Of a DNA stretch of 64,000 nt, positions 8,150 through 17,080 are shown piece by piece. Source of the DNA: Streptomyces sp. SKN60. Lineage in GTDB: Bacteria; Actinomycetota; Actinomycetes; Streptomycetales; Streptomycetaceae. Position 1 is the first letter of the stretch; each line of letters starts with the position of its first letter. The stretch covers positions 1-64,000 of the forward strand of contig NZ_JAHTMW010000006.1 of the NCBI RefSeq assembly GCF_026236535.1. The letters run 5' to 3'. Position numbers and translations under genes: made by a program. The notes beneath the pieces are model-generated. The model worked only from the letters and a program-made list of their open reading frames with translations. It was not told the origin of the DNA and did not search any database.

Positions 8150-9118
8150 TCAGGCGTACGACCGCAACCAGCGCAGCTTGGCGGCCTCGTGGTACGGGCC
8201 GCCGCCCTCGTGGTCGTTGAAGTCGTAGACCTCGATGGCCTTGTCGGCGCCGCCCCAGGCGTTGAACGCCGCGAAGACGGTCGACGGCGGGCAGGTCTGG
8301 TCCTCCAGCGCCGCCGAGAACAGCGCGGGCGCACGACCGCGGGCGGCGAAGTGGACGCCGTCGAAGTACGACAGCGTGCGCAGGGCGTCCTCGGTACGGC
8401 CGCGGTGCGTCCTGAGGTAGAGGCCGACCTCGCGGTACGGGTGTCGGTCCGTCAGCATCGTGGCACGGGGGAAGTCGCACAGGAACGGCACGTCCGGCGC
8501 CACCGCCACCAGGTCCGGCACCAGACCGCCCACCGCGATGGTGATGCCGCCGCCCTGACTCCCGCCGAGCGCCACGGTCCGCGAGGCGTCCGTCAGCGAG
8601 TGCGAGCGTGCCGCCTCCACCGCACGTACGGCATCGGTGAACACACGCCGGTAGTAGTAGTTCTCCGGGGCGTCGATGCCCCGGGTCATGAAGCCGGGGT
8701 ACGCCGGAGCGCTGCCCACCGGGTCGGCCGTGCCGCCACCGCCGCCCCAGACGCTGCCCTGCCCCCGGGTGTCCATCACGAAGTGCGCCCGGCCGCTGGA
8801 CGCCCACGTCAGGTCCTCGTGGGGAAGACCGCGCCCGCCGCCGTAACCCATGAACTCCACGACCAGCGGCACCGGTTCCTCGGCATCGGCCGGCAGCCGC
8901 AGCCAGCCCTTCACCGGGTGACCGCCGAACCCGGCAAACGTCACGTCGTACACCCGGACTGTCGACAGTCCTGCGTCGACCGGCTCGAAGCGGGCGTCCA
9001 GGTCGAACTCGCGTGCCTCCTGAAGCGTCTTGGCCCAGAAGGCATCGAAGTCCCCGGGGGCGACCGAGTCGCTGTGATACTCGCGGAGTTCGTCGAGGGG
9101 GAGGTCGAACAGGGCCAT
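8150..9118 (-). CDS. Acetyl-xylan esterase / cephalosporin-C deacetylase (CE7)
   Basis: 322 residues, typical for carbohydrate esterase family 7. The three family landmarks are all present: DTRGQGS (RGQ motif, about residue 118), GGSQGGG with the nucleophile Ser (GxSxG, about residue 180) and FNDHEGG with the catalytic His near the C-terminus; the acid is probably the Asp in ALEDQTCPPS. No signal peptide is visible, consistent with CE7 enzymes that deacetylate imported acetylated xylo-oligosaccharides in the cytoplasm. ATG 9118 begins MALFDLPLDELREY, the usual CE7 N-terminus; longer frames upstream lack homology. It lies between the regulated ABC operon and unrelated genes, and fits the xylan theme. 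Confidence 0.93.
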   Translation of the reverse strand: MALFDLPLDELREYHSDSVAPGDFDAFWAKTLQEAREFDLDARFEPVDAGLSTVRVYDVTFAGFGGHPVKGWLRLPADAEEPVPLVVEFMGYGGGRGLPHEDLTWASSGRAHFVMDTRGQGSVWGGGGGTADPVGSAPAYPGFMTRGIDAPENYYYRRVFTDAVRAVEAARSHSLTDASRTVALGGSQGGGITIAVGGLVPDLVAVAPDVPFLCDFPRATMLTDRHPYREVGLYLRTHRGRTEDALRTLSYFDGVHFAARGRAPALFSAALEDQTCPPSTVFAAFNAWGGADKAIEVYDFNDHEGGGPYHEAAKLRWLRSYA

Positions 9119-9596
9119 GCGGGACCGCCTTCGGTAGGTGGTACGACCGATCACACCGTACGTGGGAGCGTGCACAGCCCACCAGACCTCCCGGATCACC
9201 CCGTACGCGCACGGCGTACCCGCCCACTCGGACCCGGCGTCCGCTCCGTCCCGCTCGCGCTCGCGCTCGGTCTGCGGGTGTCGCCGAGCCGTGCGGCGTA
9301 CGGCGGTAGGGCCCGGCACCCGGCAGCACCACAGCGGCCGCGCCCCCGGTGCCGCGGGCACCCTCGTCACGCGCGGGCGCCACCGCGGTGAAGCCGGCGA
9401 TCCTGTCATCGGTGCGGGCCACGCGGGTGATCGGGAGCCGACTTCGCTGCCGTTGGCGCGGCGTTCGGTCATTCCGCTCGACGAGGCGAGACAGTGGACG
9501 GGATTTCCGGCCGGACCAACCCGGGGCCCTACCGACGTCGGCAGCCGGGCGTGGTCGGCCGTCCGACCGCCCACTCGTTCGCAAAGGGATGCATCG
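9119..9596. other. 478-bp intergenic region with a short direct repeat upstream of the esterase
   Basis: Separates the divergent esterase and oxidoreductase genes. No convincing gene. Two near-identical 14-base words, GATCACACCGTACG (9149-9162) and GATCACCCCGTACG (9194-9207), lie 45 bases apart shortly upstream of the esterase start. They could be a regulator site; no LacI-type operator is present here. Confidence 0.45.
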
Positions 9597-10313
9597 ATGA
9601 CCGACGCCGCCACGTCCTACCGTGATCTCCGTGCGCTGGTGATCAACTGCACGCTCAAGCGGTCGCCTGAGCGCAGCCACACGCAGGGACTGATCGACGT
9701 CAGCACCGGCATCATGGAGCGCCAGGGCGTCGAGGTCGAAGTGCTGCGGGCCGTGGATCTCGACCTCGCGACCGGCGTGTGGCCGGACATGACCGAGCAC
9801 GGCTGGGAGACCGACGAGTGGCCGGTGATCTACTCGCAGGTGATGGCCGCGGACATCCTCACCTTGGCCGGACCTGTGTGGCTGGGTGACAACTCCTCGG
9901 TCATGAAGAAGGTGATCGAGCGCCTGTACGCCTGCTCGTCCATCCTCAACGACCGTGGCCAGTACGCATATTACGGGCGGGTCGGGGGTTGCTTGATCAC
10001 CGGCAACGAGGACGGCGCCAAGCACTGCGCGATGAACGTCCTCTACAGCCTCCAGCACCTCGGATACGTGATCCCGCCGCAGGCCGACGCCGGCTGGGTC
10101 GGCCCGGCCGGGCCGGGCCCGTCATACCTGGACGAGGGCTCGGGTGGCCCGGAAAACGACTTCACCAACCGCAACACCACCTTCATGACGTGGAACCAGC
10201 TCCACCTGGCCCGCATGCTCAAGGACGCCGACGGCATCCCGGCCCACGGCAACCAGCGCTCCGAGTGGGACGCCGGCTGCCGCTTCGACTTCGAGAACCC
10301 CGAGCACCGCTGA
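9597..10313 (+). CDS. Flavodoxin-fold NAD(P)H-dependent oxidoreductase
   Basis: 238 residues. The N-terminus RALVINCTLKRSPERSHTQGL is a flavodoxin/NADPH-FMN-reductase beta1-loop that binds FMN phosphate; LAGPVWLGDNSSVMKKVIER is the typical second FMN loop, and GGCLITGNEDGAKH the third. Such proteins reduce quinones or other small electron acceptors with NAD(P)H. ATG 9597 follows AAAGGGA at about 7 bases; frames that extend 5' run through the intergenic region and have no family sequence. It stands alone, divergent from the esterase. Substrate unknown. Confidence 0.85.
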   Translation: MTDAATSYRDLRALVINCTLKRSPERSHTQGLIDVSTGIMERQGVEVEVLRAVDLDLATGVWPDMTEHGWETDEWPVIYSQVMAADILTLAGPVWLGDNSSVMKKVIERLYACSSILNDRGQYAYYGRVGGCLITGNEDGAKHCAMNVLYSLQHLGYVIPPQADAGWVGPAGPGPSYLDEGSGGPENDFTNRNTTFMTWNQLHLARMLKDADGIPAHGNQRSEWDAGCRFDFENPEHR

Positions 10314-10429
10314 ACGCCGAGTGCGACCGCGCCGGCGACCGCCGAGCCGACCACTGGGCCGAGCAGGCCGGCACGCGTCTCGCCCCCTGCCCGCGCTCGC
10401 GCGATCGGGTCCGGCACGGCGGCCCGTGC

Positions 10430-10963
10430 CTACGAGCCGCAGGTGCCGACCGGCCGGAGCGCCGCCACCTCCCCCAGGGGAATGTCCACGGGCTGCCCGG
10501 CGTCCGCGACCTCCAGGCCCAGGGCGCCGCCGCCACTCGCCCGCAAGGTGCCGCACCAGGTGCCTGAGGCGGTGGAGACCTCGACCAGTGCCCCCGCCTT
10601 CGAGGGCCTTTCCTCCGGCCACCACGCCGTGCTGGCCGCGACGGCGACCAGGAGCACGGCGAGGAAGGTGAGACCGATGCCGAGGTGGAGCCGCCGCCCG
10701 GTCCGCACCACGTCCGCGGTCGGCGGCGGCGTACGCACCGGCCAGGCGATCCGCGCCACGAGGTACGTGGCCGCGCACGCGACACCGAGAGCGGGCAGCA
10801 CCAGCACCCCGGCCACCGCCTCCACGGCGCGCGGGGCGCCCGATCCGCCCGTGCCGCCGCTCTTGAGCGCCCCGCACAGCCCGGCGAAGCCCAGCACGGC
10901 GAGCTGAAGGGTCAGCCACCCGCGCGCGGAGGTCTGCAGTCGGTCACCCGTCTCGTCTGTCAT
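10430..10963 (-). CDS. Small membrane protein of unknown function
   Basis: 177 residues with three hydrophobic segments (about residues 15-35, 50-75 and 92-112) and a C-terminal ~60-residue soluble tail (SGTWCGTLRASGGGALGLEV) that looks like a small beta-rich domain. I do not recognise a family. The start at ATG 10963 is chosen from the MTDETGDRLQTSARGW N-terminus; the frame continues open far upstream only as antisense to the LuxR gene. It is convergent with the oxidoreductase and divergent from the LuxR-type regulator. Confidence 0.65.
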   Translation of the reverse strand: MTDETGDRLQTSARGWLTLQLAVLGFAGLCGALKSGGTGGSGAPRAVEAVAGVLVLPALGVACAATYLVARIAWPVRTPPPTADVVRTGRRLHLGIGLTFLAVLLVAVAASTAWWPEERPSKAGALVEVSTASGTWCGTLRASGGGALGLEVADAGQPVDIPLGEVAALRPVGTCGS

Positions 10964-11251
10964 CCCGTCAGAATGGCGAACGCCGGCGCGAGTCAGCGAT
11001 GCACACGCGGGCAGGGGTCGCCCGTACGGCGGTTCGTGCAGTGCCCGTCGTGTGCGCGGAGGGAACAGCCAGAGGGTTCTGGTCACCGCGCAGCGTACGT
11101 CGCCGGGGCGGCGCCCCTGCCACCTGGACCGGCCCGAAGGGGAGCACCCTGGGACAGCTCGCCGCGGCGGGAGACAGCCCGCGGTCAGCGCGCATGACTC
11201 AAGATCACCGCATACGCTGCCCAGGGGGACTCGCCGCCCACGGGAGCAGTC

Positions 11252-12904
11252 ATGGCCACCGTTGATCCACGTACGCAGGGCCGCGAGGCGTACGAGCGGC
11301 TGGCGTGGCGGGACGCGTACGAGCACCTGTCGGCCGCCGACCGGCGGGAACCGCTGGAGGCGGCCGATCTCGACCGGATGGCGCGCGCGGCGTATCTGAT
11401 CGGCGCCGTCGACGCGGCGGACGGGGCCTGGGAGCGGGCCCACCACGCGTTCCTGGACCGAGGCGACACCGCGGCGGCCGTGCGGTGTGCGTTCTGGATC
11501 GGACTCACCCTCGTCCTGCGCGGCGAGCACGCCCGCGGTGGCGGGTGGCTGGCTCGGGCGGGGAACCTCCTCGAGGACGCGGCGCCGGACTGCGCGGAGC
11601 AGGGGTACCTGCGCGTTCCCTCGGCGTTGCGGGCGCTGGGCGGTGGCGATGCCGAGGGGGCACATCGCGCGTTCGTGGAGATCGCCGGGATCGCCGACCG
11701 GTTCGACGACGCCGATCTGCGGGCGCTCGGGAGGCTTGGCCAGGGCCAGGCCCTGATCGCCCAGGGCCGGACGGCACAGGGCGTGGCGGTGCTGGACGAG
11801 ACGATGGTGGCGGTGACCACGGGCGAGGTGTCGCCCATCGTCGCCGGAATCGTCTACTGCGCCGTGATCCTCGCCTGCCGCGGGATCTACGACCTGGGGC
11901 GCGTACGGGAGTGGACGGCGGCCCTGAGCCGCTGGTGCGCCGCGCAGCAGGGCCTCAGGCCGTACCGGGGCCAGTGCCTGGTGCACCGTTCGGAGGTCAT
12001 GCAGTTGCACGGCGAGTGGGCCGACGCCATGGACGAGGTTCGGCAGGCGTGCGAGCACCTGTCCGATCCGCCCGGTGACCCGGTGACGGGCATGGCGGTG
12101 TACCAGCGTGCCGAGCTGTTCCGGCTGCGCGGAGAGTTCTCCCGGGCCGAGAGCTGCTATCGCGAGGCCGTCGCCTGGGGGCACTCGGCGCAGCCCGGCC
12201 TGGCCCTGCTCCGGCTGGCCCAGGGGCGCCTGGACGACGCCGCCGCCGCGATCCGCCGGACGTTCGGGGAGACCGGCGTGACGGAGGAGCGGCCCAGGCT
12301 GCTGGCCGGCTATGTGGAGATCGAGCTCGCCGCCGGGGCCGTCGAGGAGGCGCAGCTCGCGGTGGACGAGCTCGGCAAGATCGCCGCCGGTTTCGACTCG
12401 CCGTACCTGCGGGCGGTGGTGGCGTACGCGCACGGCTCGGTGCTCCTCGCCGCGGGTGAGCCGGAGGCCGCGTGCGCCGCCCTGCGCCGTGCGTGGGTCG
12501 CCTGGCACGAGGTCGGCGCTCCGTACGAGACGGCACGCGCACGAGTGCAGCTCGCTCGGGCGTGCCGTCGGCTCGGCGACCACGACACGGCCGAGATGGA
12601 GCTGGAGGCCGCCCACCGCGTCTTCGAGCGGCTCGGCGCGGTACCGGCGCTGGAGGAGGCGCGGCAGCTCATGGACCGGGCGGGCCCGGCCTCGTACGCG
12701 CATCCCGGAGGCCTGACCCCGCGCGAGGTCGAGGTGCTCCGCCTGGTCGCGACCGGCGCGTCGAACCGGGAGATCGCGGACCGTCTCGTCATCAGCGACA
12801 AGACGGTCGCCCGGCACGTGAGCAACATGTTCAGCAAGCTGGGTGTCTCCTCGCGGGCCGCCGCCACCGCGTACGCCTACGAGCACGACCTCGTCCAGGG
12901 GTGA
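11252..12904 (+). CDS. LuxR-family regulator with TPR-like helical region
   Basis: 550 residues. Residues ~1-480 are alpha-helical, Ala/Leu/Arg-rich repeats of TPR type (for example [14 protein letters not shown] and [20 protein letters not shown]). The C-terminal 63 residues are a LuxR/GerE helix-turn-helix: [20 protein letters not shown] followed by [20 protein letters not shown]. There is no LAL-type NACHT/Walker ATPase. Such proteins activate nearby genes, and the hydrolase-oxidase pair begins 155 bases downstream on the same strand, so local regulation is likely though not shown. ATG 11252 has GGGAG upstream; the 288 bases before it divide it from the divergent membrane-protein gene and should hold both promoters. 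Confidence 0.88.
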   Translation: MATVDPRTQGREAYERLAWRDAYEHLSAADRREPLEAADLDRMARAAYLIGAVDAADGAWERAHHAFLDRGDTAAAVRCAFWIGLTLVLRGEHARGGGWLARAGNLLEDAAPDCAEQGYLRVPSALRALGGGDAEGAHRAFVEIAGIADRFDDADLRALGRLGQGQALIAQGRTAQGVAVLDETMVAVTTGEVSPIVAGIVYCAVILACRGIYDLGRVREWTAALSRWCAAQQGLRPYRGQCLVHRSEVMQLHGEWADAMDEVRQACEHLSDPPGDPVTGMAVYQRAELFRLRGEFSRAESCYREAVAWGHSAQPGLALLRLAQGRLDDAAAAIRRTFGETGVTEERPRLLAGYVEIELAAGAVEEAQLAVDELGKIAAGFDSPYLRAVVAYAHGSVLLAAGEPEAACAALRRAWVAWHEVGAPYETARARVQLARACRRLGDHDTAEMELEAAHRVFERLGAVPALEEARQLMDRAGPASYAHPGGLTPREVEVLRLVATGASNREIADRLVISDKTVARHVSNMFSKLGVSSRAAATAYAYEHDLVQG

Positions 12905-13059
12905 GGCCGCTACACAGAAATACCCACGCGCCGCATGCCGGCCGAGTTGGTCGATGCGGCCGATGCGGACACCGCCGCCGGAGACGGACTCTTTCCTTGG
13001 AAGCCTCGCAGGCCCCGCGGGCCCCGTGGGCCTGGCGGGCACGGAGGAAGGAGGCCGTG

Positions 13060-13974
13060 ATGAGCACGCGGACCAAGGCGACACGCGCGGAGACGTCTGC
13101 CGGTCGGCAGGCGCGCGACCGGCTTCTCGCCGCGATGCCGGTGACGGAGCGGCGGATGGAGCTGGGGACGGTGTCCACCGCCGTCCTGGAAGGCGGTGAC
13201 GGCCGGCCCGTCGTGCTGCTGCACGGCCAGGGCGAGTTCGCCGCCGTCTGGATCAACGTGATCCCCGATCTGGTCAGGACGTACCGGGTGATCGTTCCCG
13301 ACCTGCCCGGCCACGGCGCCTCGGAGGTGCGCGACGGCCGACTCGACGCCGACACGGTCCTGACCTGGCTCGACGAGCTGATCGACCAGACGTGCCAGGG
13401 GAGGCCGCCCGTGCTGGTCGGCCACCTGCTGGGAGGCGCGATCGCCGCCCGGTACGCGGTGCGCCACGGCGACCGCCTCGCTCACCTGGTCCTGGTCGAC
13501 ACGATGGGTCTGGGCTGGTTCCGGCCGGCGCCGAGCTTCGCGGTGCCCATGATGGGCTTCGTCGCCCGCCCGACCCCGAAGAGCCGGGATCGCCTGTTCG
13601 ACCGGTGCTTCCTCGACATGGAGCGGGTGGGCGAGCAGGCCGGAGAGCAGTGGGAGCCGCTCCTTGACTACGCCCTGGACCGGGCCCGTACACCGAGCGT
13701 GCAGGCGGCGATGCGCGGCATCATCCCGCGTGTCGGCGTGCCGCCGATCCCGTCCGGCGATCTCACCGGCATCAGGGTTCCCACCGACCTGATCCACGGC
13801 CGGTACGACCTCCAGGTACGGCTGCGGGCGGCGGAGGCGGCGAGCGCCCGGTACGGCTGGCCGCTGCATGTCATCGAGGACTGCCGGGACGATCCCGCCG
13901 CCGAGCAGCCGGAGGCCTTCCTCGACGCGCTGCGCGCGGCGCTGGAGACAGCGGGAGAGGAGGAGAGGACATGA
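13060..13974 (+). CDS. Alpha/beta-hydrolase-fold protein lacking catalytic Ser and His
   Basis: 304 residues with a complete alpha/beta-hydrolase outline: oxyanion strand VVLLHGQGEF (about residue 51), VPDLPGHGAS, and DLIHGRYDLQV carrying the acid. The nucleophile elbow reads VLVGHLLGGA: Leu123 stands where GxSxG requires Ser. The C-terminal catalytic-His loop, normally GHxP before EQPEAF, reads CRDDPAAEQPEAF, so His is also missing. Both changes are codon-clear in the sequence. The frame is intact and GC3-rich, so this looks like a maintained non-catalytic protein rather than debris, but recent inactivation cannot be excluded. ATG 13060 follows AGGAAGGAGG; its stop overlaps the ATG of the FAD oxidase (ATGA), so the two are translationally coupled. 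Confidence 0.85.
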   Translation: MSTRTKATRAETSAGRQARDRLLAAMPVTERRMELGTVSTAVLEGGDGRPVVLLHGQGEFAAVWINVIPDLVRTYRVIVPDLPGHGASEVRDGRLDADTVLTWLDELIDQTCQGRPPVLVGHLLGGAIAARYAVRHGDRLAHLVLVDTMGLGWFRPAPSFAVPMMGFVARPTPKSRDRLFDRCFLDMERVGEQAGEQWEPLLDYALDRARTPSVQAAMRGIIPRVGVPPIPSGDLTGIRVPTDLIHGRYDLQVRLRAAEAASARYGWPLHVIEDCRDDPAAEQPEAFLDALRAALETAGEEERT

Positions 13975-15416
13975 GCATGAGCACGAGCACGTTCGAGATC
14001 ACCGGACTCGACGGCGGGCGCGTCGGCCTGACCTCGGCTCAGATCCAACAGCTCGGCACCCGGCTCGACGGGCCGGTGCTCATCGCCGGGGACGAGGGCT
14101 GGGACGAAGCGGTCCTGCTCTGGAACGCCATGGTCACGGCCAAGCCCTCACTGGTCGTCCAGCCGGTCTCGGCCCAGGACGTGGCCACGGCCGTCCGGTT
14201 CGCGGCCGACCACGGCCTGTTGCTGAGCGTCAAGGGCGGAGGCCACAACATCGCCGGCACGGCGCTCGCCGACGGCGGGCTGACCCTCGACATGTCCCGG
14301 ATGAAGGAGGTCACCGTGGACCCGGCGGCCCGCCTCGCGCGCGCGGGTCCCGGATGCCTGCTGAAGGACGTCGACGGGGCGACCCAGCGGTACGGTCTGG
14401 CGACGATGCTGGGGTTCGTGTCCGAGACGGGAGTCGCCGGCCTGACCCTCGGCGGCGGATTCGGCTACCTGACCCGCCGGTTCGGCTGGGCGGCCGACAA
14501 CCTGGAGGAGGTCGAGATCATCACGGCGGACGGCGCGACCAGGACCGCGAGCCGGGTGGAGAACCCGGACCTGTTCTGGGCGGTCCGCGGCGGCGGTGGC
14601 AACTTCGGCGTCGTCACCCGCTTCACCTTCCGGTTGCACGAGGTCGGCCCCGTCATCACCGGAGGCCTGGCGGCCTGGGGTATCGACCGGGCGGACGAGG
14701 TCCTCGCGGCGTACCGGGAACTCACCGCGTCCGCTCCCCGCGAGCTGACGGCGGTGGCGATCGTCCGGCTCGCGCCGCCCGCGCCGTTCGTCCCGGACGC
14801 GTGGCACCGCAAGCCCGTCGTCGGACTGCTCGTGTGCCACAGCGGCGCGAACGCCGAAGCCGACCTCGCCCCGCTGCGTGCCCTGGGAGAGCCGATCTTC
14901 GATCTGATCGGCGAGAAGCCGTACGCGGCCCAGCAGTCGATGCTCGACGCGATGGAGCCCAAGGGCCTGAACCAGTACTGGAAGGCCGAGTTCCTCCCCG
15001 GCCTGCCGGGCGCGTTCCTTCCCGTGTTCCGCGACGCGGCGCTGGAGGTCTGCTCTCCCCTGTCCTTCTCCGTCGTCTTCCACCTCGCCGGTGCGCTCAA
15101 CGAGGTCGACGGCGACGGCGACAGCGACGGTGGAGCGGTCGGCAACCGGGACGCCCGGTTCATCAGCGGCTTCTCCGGAGTCTGGCCCCCGCGGACCGAC
15201 GGCGAGGGGACCGTGGCCGCCGTCCGCAAGGGATGGGAGAGCATCCGTCCCTTCTCGACCGGCGGGAACTACGTCAACTTCCAGCTGGCCGAGGACGACG
15301 ACGCCAGAACCGCCGACGCATACCGGGGCACCTACGAGCGTCTTCGCCGGATCAAGGCGAAATACGACCCGGACAACGTCTTCCGCGTCAACCGCAACAT
15401 CCGGCCGGGCAGATGA
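13971..15416 (+). CDS. FAD-linked oxidoreductase (berberine-bridge-enzyme type, PCMH fold)
   Basis: 481 residues. The FAD-binding PCMH domain (about residues 55-230) has KGGGHNIAG, with His92 in the position that carries 8-alpha-histidyl FAD, and GLTLGGGFGYLTRRFG. The usual second FAD-anchoring Cys (in a GVCP-like loop) is absent; FVSETGVAG is there instead, so single covalent attachment is expected. The BBE C-terminal domain is present (YVNFQLAEDD and RIKAKYDPDNVFRVNRNI). Such enzymes oxidise sugars, alkaloids or polyketide intermediates using O2. It overlaps the degenerate hydrolase by four bases and both probably answer to the upstream LuxR protein. Substrate unknown. Confidence 0.9.
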   Translation: MSMSTSTFEITGLDGGRVGLTSAQIQQLGTRLDGPVLIAGDEGWDEAVLLWNAMVTAKPSLVVQPVSAQDVATAVRFAADHGLLLSVKGGGHNIAGTALADGGLTLDMSRMKEVTVDPAARLARAGPGCLLKDVDGATQRYGLATMLGFVSETGVAGLTLGGGFGYLTRRFGWAADNLEEVEIITADGATRTASRVENPDLFWAVRGGGGNFGVVTRFTFRLHEVGPVITGGLAAWGIDRADEVLAAYRELTASAPRELTAVAIVRLAPPAPFVPDAWHRKPVVGLLVCHSGANAEADLAPLRALGEPIFDLIGEKPYAAQQSMLDAMEPKGLNQYWKAEFLPGLPGAFLPVFRDAALEVCSPLSFSVVFHLAGALNEVDGDGDSDGGAVGNRDARFISGFSGVWPPRTDGEGTVAAVRKGWESIRPFSTGGNYVNFQLAEDDDARTADAYRGTYERLRRIKAKYDPDNVFRVNRNIRPGR

Positions 15417-15426
15417 AGGCTCAGCG

Positions 15427-15735
15427 ATGAGCGCCGTCTACGACGGGCTCGACGTGTACGCCGCCTTCGCGGCGGCGTACACGGACCGCAGCCCTCCGCG
15501 GCCGACCGAGAAAGCGCCTGGCCGTCCGCGGCTTCGTCCATGACGTCCACACCGGCAGGTTGCGCGAGATCCGGTGACGGGATTCGGCGCTCGGGACGGC
15601 CTGCTCGCGGTCTTCGACAGCGGCGGCCCGATGCGCGACGCGGCTCGTCTTCGCGCGGGACGGGGGGCGCCTGACCGGACGCTTCGCGGACACCGGTAGG
15701 GCGGCGGTAGGCGTCCTGCCTCACACCGGCGGAGG
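15427..15735 (+). pseudogene. Frameshifted coding remnants
   Basis: Starts with a 38-codon frame (MSAVYDGLDVYAAFAAAY...) that ends at 15543. A shifted frame then reads RLAVRGFVHDVHTGRLREI (about 15513-15575), resembling the C-terminal strand of beta-carbonic anhydrases, and further shifts give DGLLAVFDSGGPMRDAA and then LVFARDGGRLTGRFADTGR. Each piece has coding-like composition but no single frame spans them. I read it as one or two decayed genes; family names are tentative. Confidence 0.4.
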
Positions 15736-16032
15736 GTGGCCGACTCATGGCCGACTACTCCCGACTGCACGGATGCCAAGGCGTTCCTGGCCGCCGCCGG
15801 ACTGCGCACCGTGCGCACCGAGCCCCACGACCGGGCGATGCTCCGCATGATCGACCAGATCGAGGCCGGCCTGAATCTGCTGCGCATGACCGCACCCGCC
15901 AGGCTCACCATGGCGGGCATCGACCTCGACGCCGCCCCCGCCGTCCTGTGGGCAGCCCGGACAGCCGTGGCGGACGGCGTTCTCGGATACGCCCTGCTGG
16001 TCGCTGTCCGGGAAGGCTCTCGCAGCGGCTGA
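15736..16032 (+). pseudogene. C-terminal fragment, probably of a class I methyltransferase
   Basis: 98 residues from a GTG. The sequence (DAKAFLAAAGLRTVRTEPHD, then MIDQIEAGLNLLRMTAPARL and a closing VADGVLGYALLVAV) resembles the tail of small SAM-dependent methyltransferases, from memory. No SAM-binding GxGxG motif is in this frame or just upstream, so it appears to be a 5'-truncated remnant, not a whole gene. It could still be translated from the GTG. Confidence 0.4.
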
Positions 16033-16108
16033 GTGCGCGACGGGTCAGGCTCGGTCCGTGGGAGGTGCCTCATGAGGACGGCGTGCCTGCGCGTCGTGAT
16101 CGCATCGC

Positions 16109-16438
16109 TCACTTGGGCGGTAGACCCGCGGCGAACGCGTGGCCTCGGTCGACCCATTCGGCGAGATCCTCGTCCTCGGTGAGGACGGAGGCGTCGACGA
16201 CGACCCAGCCACGCATGGGGCGGCCGGTGAAGTCGAAGATCCTTGCCCCGGGGCGCGCGAGGGCGGCGTCGGTGGCGTCGGGGCCGACGCGGACCATCAG
16301 GTCGTCGCCGATGACACCCACGGCCATGTTGCCGGCGTGCAGGAAGGCCAGGCCGCCGAACATCCGCTTTTCCGTGACGGCGGAGTCCACGCCCAGGTGG
16401 GCCCGGATCCGTTCCGCCAGTCCCTCGTCGAATGCCAT
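16109..16438 (-). CDS. TfoX N-terminal-domain protein
   Basis: 109 residues, the usual size of stand-alone TfoX_N proteins. Hallmarks: VTEKRMFGGLAFLHAGNMAVGV (residues ~20-42), DDLMVRVGPD and the GRPMRGWVVVD strand. Proteins of this family in actinobacteria are short single-domain forms; their role is not settled despite the name from competence regulator TfoX. The frame is intact, unlike its neighbours. It starts 14 bases after the end of the minus-strand SRPBCC remnant and may once have shared its transcript. Confidence 0.87.
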   Translation of the reverse strand: MAFDEGLAERIRAHLGVDSAVTEKRMFGGLAFLHAGNMAVGVIGDDLMVRVGPDATDAALARPGARIFDFTGRPMRGWVVVDASVLTEDEDLAEWVDRGHAFAAGLPPK

Positions 16439-16452
16439 GTCTGTCCTCGCGC

Positions 16453-16792
16453 TCAGCCCTGCGGCTCGCCCAGCCGCAGCTCCAGGTCCCGCAGGTCCTT
16501 GACCAGTGACGATCTCACCTTGCGCGCCATGAGCGGCGCGGCGAGACCGTACAGGCCGGACGCGTCACCCCGTACGCGGATCCGGGCGAGCGTGCCGCCG
16601 CCCGGGTCCGGGTCGAACGTGTAGGTCACGTGCATGGGCATCGGCCCGGCGACGGAGACCATGTCAAGGAGCCGCGGCGGTTCGTGGGCGGCGACGCGCA
16701 GCACATAGTCAATCCGCTTGCCCAGGAAGTACGCGGTACGGGTCACCTCGGCACCGACCCCGAAGCCGCCTCCTTCGGCCTCTCGCGTCAGC
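16453..16792 (-). pseudogene. SRPBCC (polyketide-cyclase-like) protein, N-terminally truncated
   Basis: The last ~110 codons read as an SRPBCC helix-grip domain: AEVTRTAYFLGKRIDYVLRV, HEPPRLLDMVSVAGPMPMHV, and the closing C-terminal helix (VRSSLVKDLRDLELRLGE). The first ~35-40 residues of the family (the MARYR...FDY...WDP part) are missing; upstream codons in this frame are unrelated low-complexity sequence and no ribosome site precedes a suitable start. I read it as a truncated remnant in the decayed 15.4-18.6 kb region. It lies 14 bases ahead of the TfoX-like gene. Confidence 0.55.
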
Positions 16793-17080
16793 GCCGCCCT
16801 CGACCGGGCACCGGCAACCGGAGTCGATGCGCGGGACCTACCGGCACGTAGGTAAGCGCGCTCACATACCCGCCTGTGATGTCCTCGTAGCGTCGAGGGT
16901 GAGGTGCAGCGGCCGGACTCGTCGGCGGTCTCGGGTTCGGCCACCTCGCCCAGCGGTTCCCACCCGCGGCCGGCATCCCGGACGGCTACTGTCTTGCCGA
17001 CAGCGCAGACACGCTGGCCTGCCCGCCGTGGGGAGCAACGCCCCCGCCGTGGGCACCGGGACGACGCGAGGGGCCCCCTC

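Noticed and set aside
10964..13084. Minus-strand extension upstream of the small membrane protein, making one frame of about 880 codons
   Set aside because: Only the last 177 residues look like a real protein; the rest is antisense to the LuxR-type gene.
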